A stretch of DNA of 64,000 nt from Fibrisoma limi BUZ 3 (GTDB taxonomy: Bacteria; Bacteroidota; Bacteroidia; Cytophagales; Spirosomataceae). A program made the translations under genes and the position numbers. Each line of letters opens with the position of its first letter. Within the stretch, counting starts at the first letter, position 1. The stretch covers positions 62,001-126,000 of the forward strand of contig NC_019017.1 in NCBI RefSeq assembly GCF_000296815.2, read 5' to 3'. The notes beneath the pieces were generated by a model. That model made no database searches, was not told the DNA's origin, and saw nothing but the letters and a program-made list of their open reading frames with translations. Shown here piece by piece: positions 61,536 to 64,000 of the stretch.

Positions 61536-62156
61536 TTACGCCTTCTGTTGCTGAAGCACCTGCTTTTCGTGCCGGATTGTGCGAAAGTAACTCGGTGACA
61601 AACCCGTCAGGCGTTTGAATTGATTGGACAGATGGGAGACGCTGCTGAATCCCGTCTGATAGGCAATTTCAGTGAGGGGTAGATCGGTATAAACTAATAG
61701 TTCCTTGACTTTATCTAACCGCCGTTCAATGATGTATCGTTCGAGCGTTTGCCCCTCGCTGGTAGAAAATAAAGCACTTAACGAATCGTAATTTGCGTTT
61801 AACTCCGCCGACAGAAAGTCAGAAAATTTGCTTTTCTGGTCACCCGGATATGTCCGGTTCAGCATCTGTTCAATAAGTGCTTTGATGCGCTTGACAAGCG
61901 CTACTTTCACATCCGTCAGTAACGAAAAGCCTTGCTTCTCCAAGACGGCTTTGATCGACTCTACTTGGTCTATAGAAAGGTGTTCACGTACCCGAACATG
62001 TCCCAATCGTACGTCGGTTACGGTCAATCCAAGCCCTTTCAGTTCGCGACGGACCACATCGATACACCGGGCGCAAACCATTCCCCGGATCGCGAGTGAT
62101 GTTTCATCAGCAGATACTGTTGGGCTTGACGTTGTCATGCTTTGTCCATGGAGCAT
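61536..62156 (-). CDS. AraC-family regulator with N-terminal HMA metal-binding domain
   Basis: Starting at the ATG at 62156 the product is 206 aa (an ATG at 62138 is also possible; the longer TTG frame is rejected). The N-terminal part is an HMA-like domain (AIRGMVCARCIDVV, a CxxC metal site). The C-terminal 100 residues are an AraC-type DNA-binding domain (LPLTEIAYQTGFSSVSHLSN, QFKRLTGLSPSYFR). A metal-responsive activator of the copper genes on both sides is the natural reading. The direct HMA-AraC fusion is a Bacteroidetes design. Confidence 0.85.
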   Translation of the reverse strand: MLHGQSMTTSSPTVSADETSLAIRGMVCARCIDVVRRELKGLGLTVTDVRLGHVRVREHLSIDQVESIKAVLEKQGFSLLTDVKVALVKRIKALIEQMLNRTYPGDQKSKFSDFLSAELNANYDSLSALFSTSEGQTLERYIIERRLDKVKELLVYTDLPLTEIAYQTGFSSVSHLSNQFKRLTGLSPSYFRTIRHEKQVLQQQKA

Positions 62157-62332
62157 TGTACTATAGGAATAAACAACCGAAAACAAAACAAAGCTATCCG
62201 AGCCTGCCCGGTTTCTCTTGCAAGATTGCCGCTAATTTCTTACAGAATTTTTGGAAGTGACCCACAATGGGCTATGTAACAAACTATGGTTACCTTTCTA
62301 CGGTTAGTTTAACACCTCTAACTCCAAAACGG

Positions 62333-64000
62333 ATGAGACACCAACATCGTTACATACTGCACGGACTAACGACAGCGGAGCAAGCCCAGGCCGTCGAAAA
62401 AGCCCTGCATCAACAGCCAACTATCCTGGAAGTACACGTAACGGCTGATCCACCTGAAGTGGTATTAACGGTGGATGAACATCCGTCTGTAGATGATTTA
62501 CAGCGGTTTGTGTCGCAAGTGGGCAGATTTCACGTAATGGAAGTGAACCATTCGGCCGACGCCGGTCATCAGGAGCCTGAACACCAGCACAGCCACCCAA
62601 CCCCGTCAGGAACTATCCACGCAGACAATTTACCCATGCACCCGATGGATCACGGGAGTCATCCACAGTCCGTTACGTCACTGAATACAGATGAAGAGGC
62701 TCCGGCCGAACAACAGGCCTTACAACATATCGGACATGACGGCCACAGCGGAACCATGAACCCCAACAACCATCAGGGTGGGGTTGGTATGGACCACGGG
62801 GCAACGGACCACAGCCGGATGAATCACGCGGGAATGGATCACGGTAAGATGGGCCATGGTAAAGAAGGACACGGCGTTCACGATCACGGTGCGATGATCG
62901 CCGACTTTCTGCGTCGGTTCTGGGTGTGTATGCTCTTATCCGTTCCGGTTGTGGCCCTATCGATGATGTTTCAGGAAGTGGCCGGCTATCATCTGGATTT
63001 TCCCTACCGGGAACCGCTGGTTGTCATGCTGGCCAGCATTATCTACGTCTACGGGGGCTGGCCGTTTTTGACGGGCATGATCGGGGAATTACGTACCCGA
63101 CAGCCCGGCATGATGACCTTAGTGGCTGTTGCTATTACGGCCGCCTATGCCTACAGCGTGGCTGTCTCGGTTGGCTGGCTGCGTGGCATGGATTTCTTCT
63201 GGGAACTGGCAACGCTGATCGACATCATGCTGCTGGGCCATTACTTAGAAATGAAATCTGTCGCCGGGGCCTCACGGTCGCTGGAACTGATCGTGCAGAT
63301 GCTGCCCGCTGATGCCCACAAAGTGACCGGTACTACCCTCTTGGATGTGAAGGTAAACGCACTCAATATAAACGATGTGGTTCTGGTACGCCCCGGCGAA
63401 CGAATTCCTACCGATGGGACGGTCATAGAAGGGGAAAGTGCTGTGAACGAAAGCATGCTGACGGGCGAAAGTGTACCGGTCCAGAAAGCGGTCAACGACA
63501 CGGTTATTGCCGGGGCCGTCAATGGCGAAGGATCGCTTAAAGTTCGGGTGACGCACAAGGGCGAAGACAGCTACCTAAACAAGGTAGTCAAGATGGTGGA
63601 AGAAGCCCAGAACGCCAAATCACAAACCCAAACGCTGGCCGACCGGGCTGCGGGGTGGTTAACGCTCCTCTCATTAACCGTTGGGCTATTAACGCTCGTC
63701 GTCTGGCTGGTGGGTGGTCGCGACGTGTCGTTTGCCGTGGAGCGTATGGTCACCGTGATGGTTACGGCCTGTCCGCATGCCTTGGGCGTCGCCATTCCGT
63801 TGGTGGTGGCCATCTCTACCGCTATCTCCGCCCAGAAAGGCCTGCTGATTCGGAACCGAACGGCTTTTGAAGAAGCCCGCAAAATCACGGCCATGGTTTT
63901 CGACAAAACCGGCACGCTAACCGAAGGCGAGTTTGGCGTAACTCGGGTGCAGGTACTGGACCGTAATACGGACGAAACGGCGCTCTTACGAACGGTAGCG
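62333..64000 (+). CDS. P1B-type ATPase with CPH motif (CopB-like), N-terminal part, runs off the window
   Basis: The frame is open from the ATG at 62333 to the last base (556 codons). An HMA-like domain without CxxC (LTTAEQAQAVEKALHQQP) is followed by a His/Met/Asp-rich linker (about residues 75-185: many GMDH, MDHG, HDHG units). The ATPase core follows with TACPHALGVAIP (Cys480-Pro-His482) and DKTGTLTEGEFG (Asp524). The CPH signature marks the P1B-3/CopB class, reported for Cu or Ag export. It is divergent from the regulator gene. The C-terminal part lies beyond the window. Confidence 0.93.
   Translation, partial: MRHQHRYILHGLTTAEQAQAVEKALHQQPTILEVHVTADPPEVVLTVDEHPSVDDLQRFVSQVGRFHVMEVNHSADAGHQEPEHQHSHPTPSGTIHADNLPMHPMDHGSHPQSVTSLNTDEEAPAEQQALQHIGHDGHSGTMNPNNHQGGVGMDHGATDHSRMNHAGMDHGKMGHGKEGHGVHDHGAMIADFLRRFWVCMLLSVPVVALSMMFQEVAGYHLDFPYREPLVVMLASIIYVYGGWPFLTGMIGELRTRQPGMMTLVAVAITAAYAYSVAVSVGWLRGMDFFWELATLIDIMLLGHYLEMKSVAGASRSLELIVQMLPADAHKVTGTTLLDVKVNALNINDVVLVRPGERIPTDGTVIEGESAVNESMLTGESVPVQKAVNDTVIAGAVNGEGSLKVRVTHKGEDSYLNKVVKMVEEAQNAKSQTQTLADRAAGWLTLLSLTVGLLTLVVWLVGGRDVSFAVERMVTVMVTACPHALGVAIPLVVAISTAISAQKGLLIRNRTAFEEARKITAMVFDKTGTLTEGEFGVTRVQVLDRNTDETALLRTVA

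Noticed and set aside
1-64000. tRNA, rRNA or riboswitch genes
   Set aside because: No cloverleaf or known conserved RNA element was recognised by eye; a covariance-model search would be needed to exclude small RNAs.

Overview
The window looks like part of a large conjugative plasmid from a Bacteroidota bacterium, most likely Cytophagales (Spirosoma-like; this genus-level placement is inference). The evidence is a Bacteroidetes-type tra operon in the usual order (DUF3408, TraE, TraF, TraG, TraJ, TraK, TraM, TraN, TraO, TraQ), a Rep_3-type initiator preceded by 12 iterons, a ParA partition ATPase, a DarB-like methylase-helicase, and several gene families typical of the phylum (OMP beta-barrel TonB-type receptor, DUF305 proteins, HMA-AraC regulator).

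Layout. 1-2951: AT-rich repeat cluster, parA and two partner genes. 3501-15513: type IV secretion/conjugation operon on the + strand. 15602-21032: DarB-like anti-restriction protein and a small partner (- strand). 21331-28262: accessory genes: a RES-like protein, a decayed transposase, a small operon ending in a serine recombinase, a nuclease-like protein, a HigBA toxin-antitoxin pair, and an unrecognised gene flanked by palindromes. 28433-39323: a dense defence island. 39761-48473: a complete Tn3-family transposon whose terminal repeats and 6-bp target duplication can be read directly; it carries a membrane-anchored regulator, a secreted LamG-like protein and a TonB-type outer-membrane receptor. 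48511-51670: a broken resolvase, an XRE regulator, a distant paralogue of the 27.5-kb unknown gene, the iteron origin and the replication initiator. 52068-53324: a nuclease-like orphan. 53505-64000: copper/silver resistance (DUF305 proteins, multicopper oxidase with beta-barrel tail, CopZ, CopA, an HMA-AraC regulator, and a CPH-type P1B ATPase that runs off the end).

The defence island is the most striking part. On the - strand, seven tightly spaced genes form what reads as two CBASS systems in one transcription unit. The first half is type III: CD-NTase, bacterial HORMA, TRIP13-like AAA+ ATPase, and an effector that joins a SAVED cyclic-oligonucleotide sensor to an HExxH zinc metallopeptidase. 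The second half is type II-short: HNH-SAVED nuclease (Cap5), a second CD-NTase, and an E2-like protein. An AAA15 ATPase/RloB pair (AbiL-like) follows. Transcribed divergently is a single-chain XRE-ImmA/IrrE protein, which resembles a fusion of the known CBASS regulators CapH and CapP, with three GTTAAC operator-like sites in the shared promoter region, and a PIN-like gene behind it. The SAVED-metallopeptidase effector and the stacked two-sensor architecture are the best candidates here for something little described.
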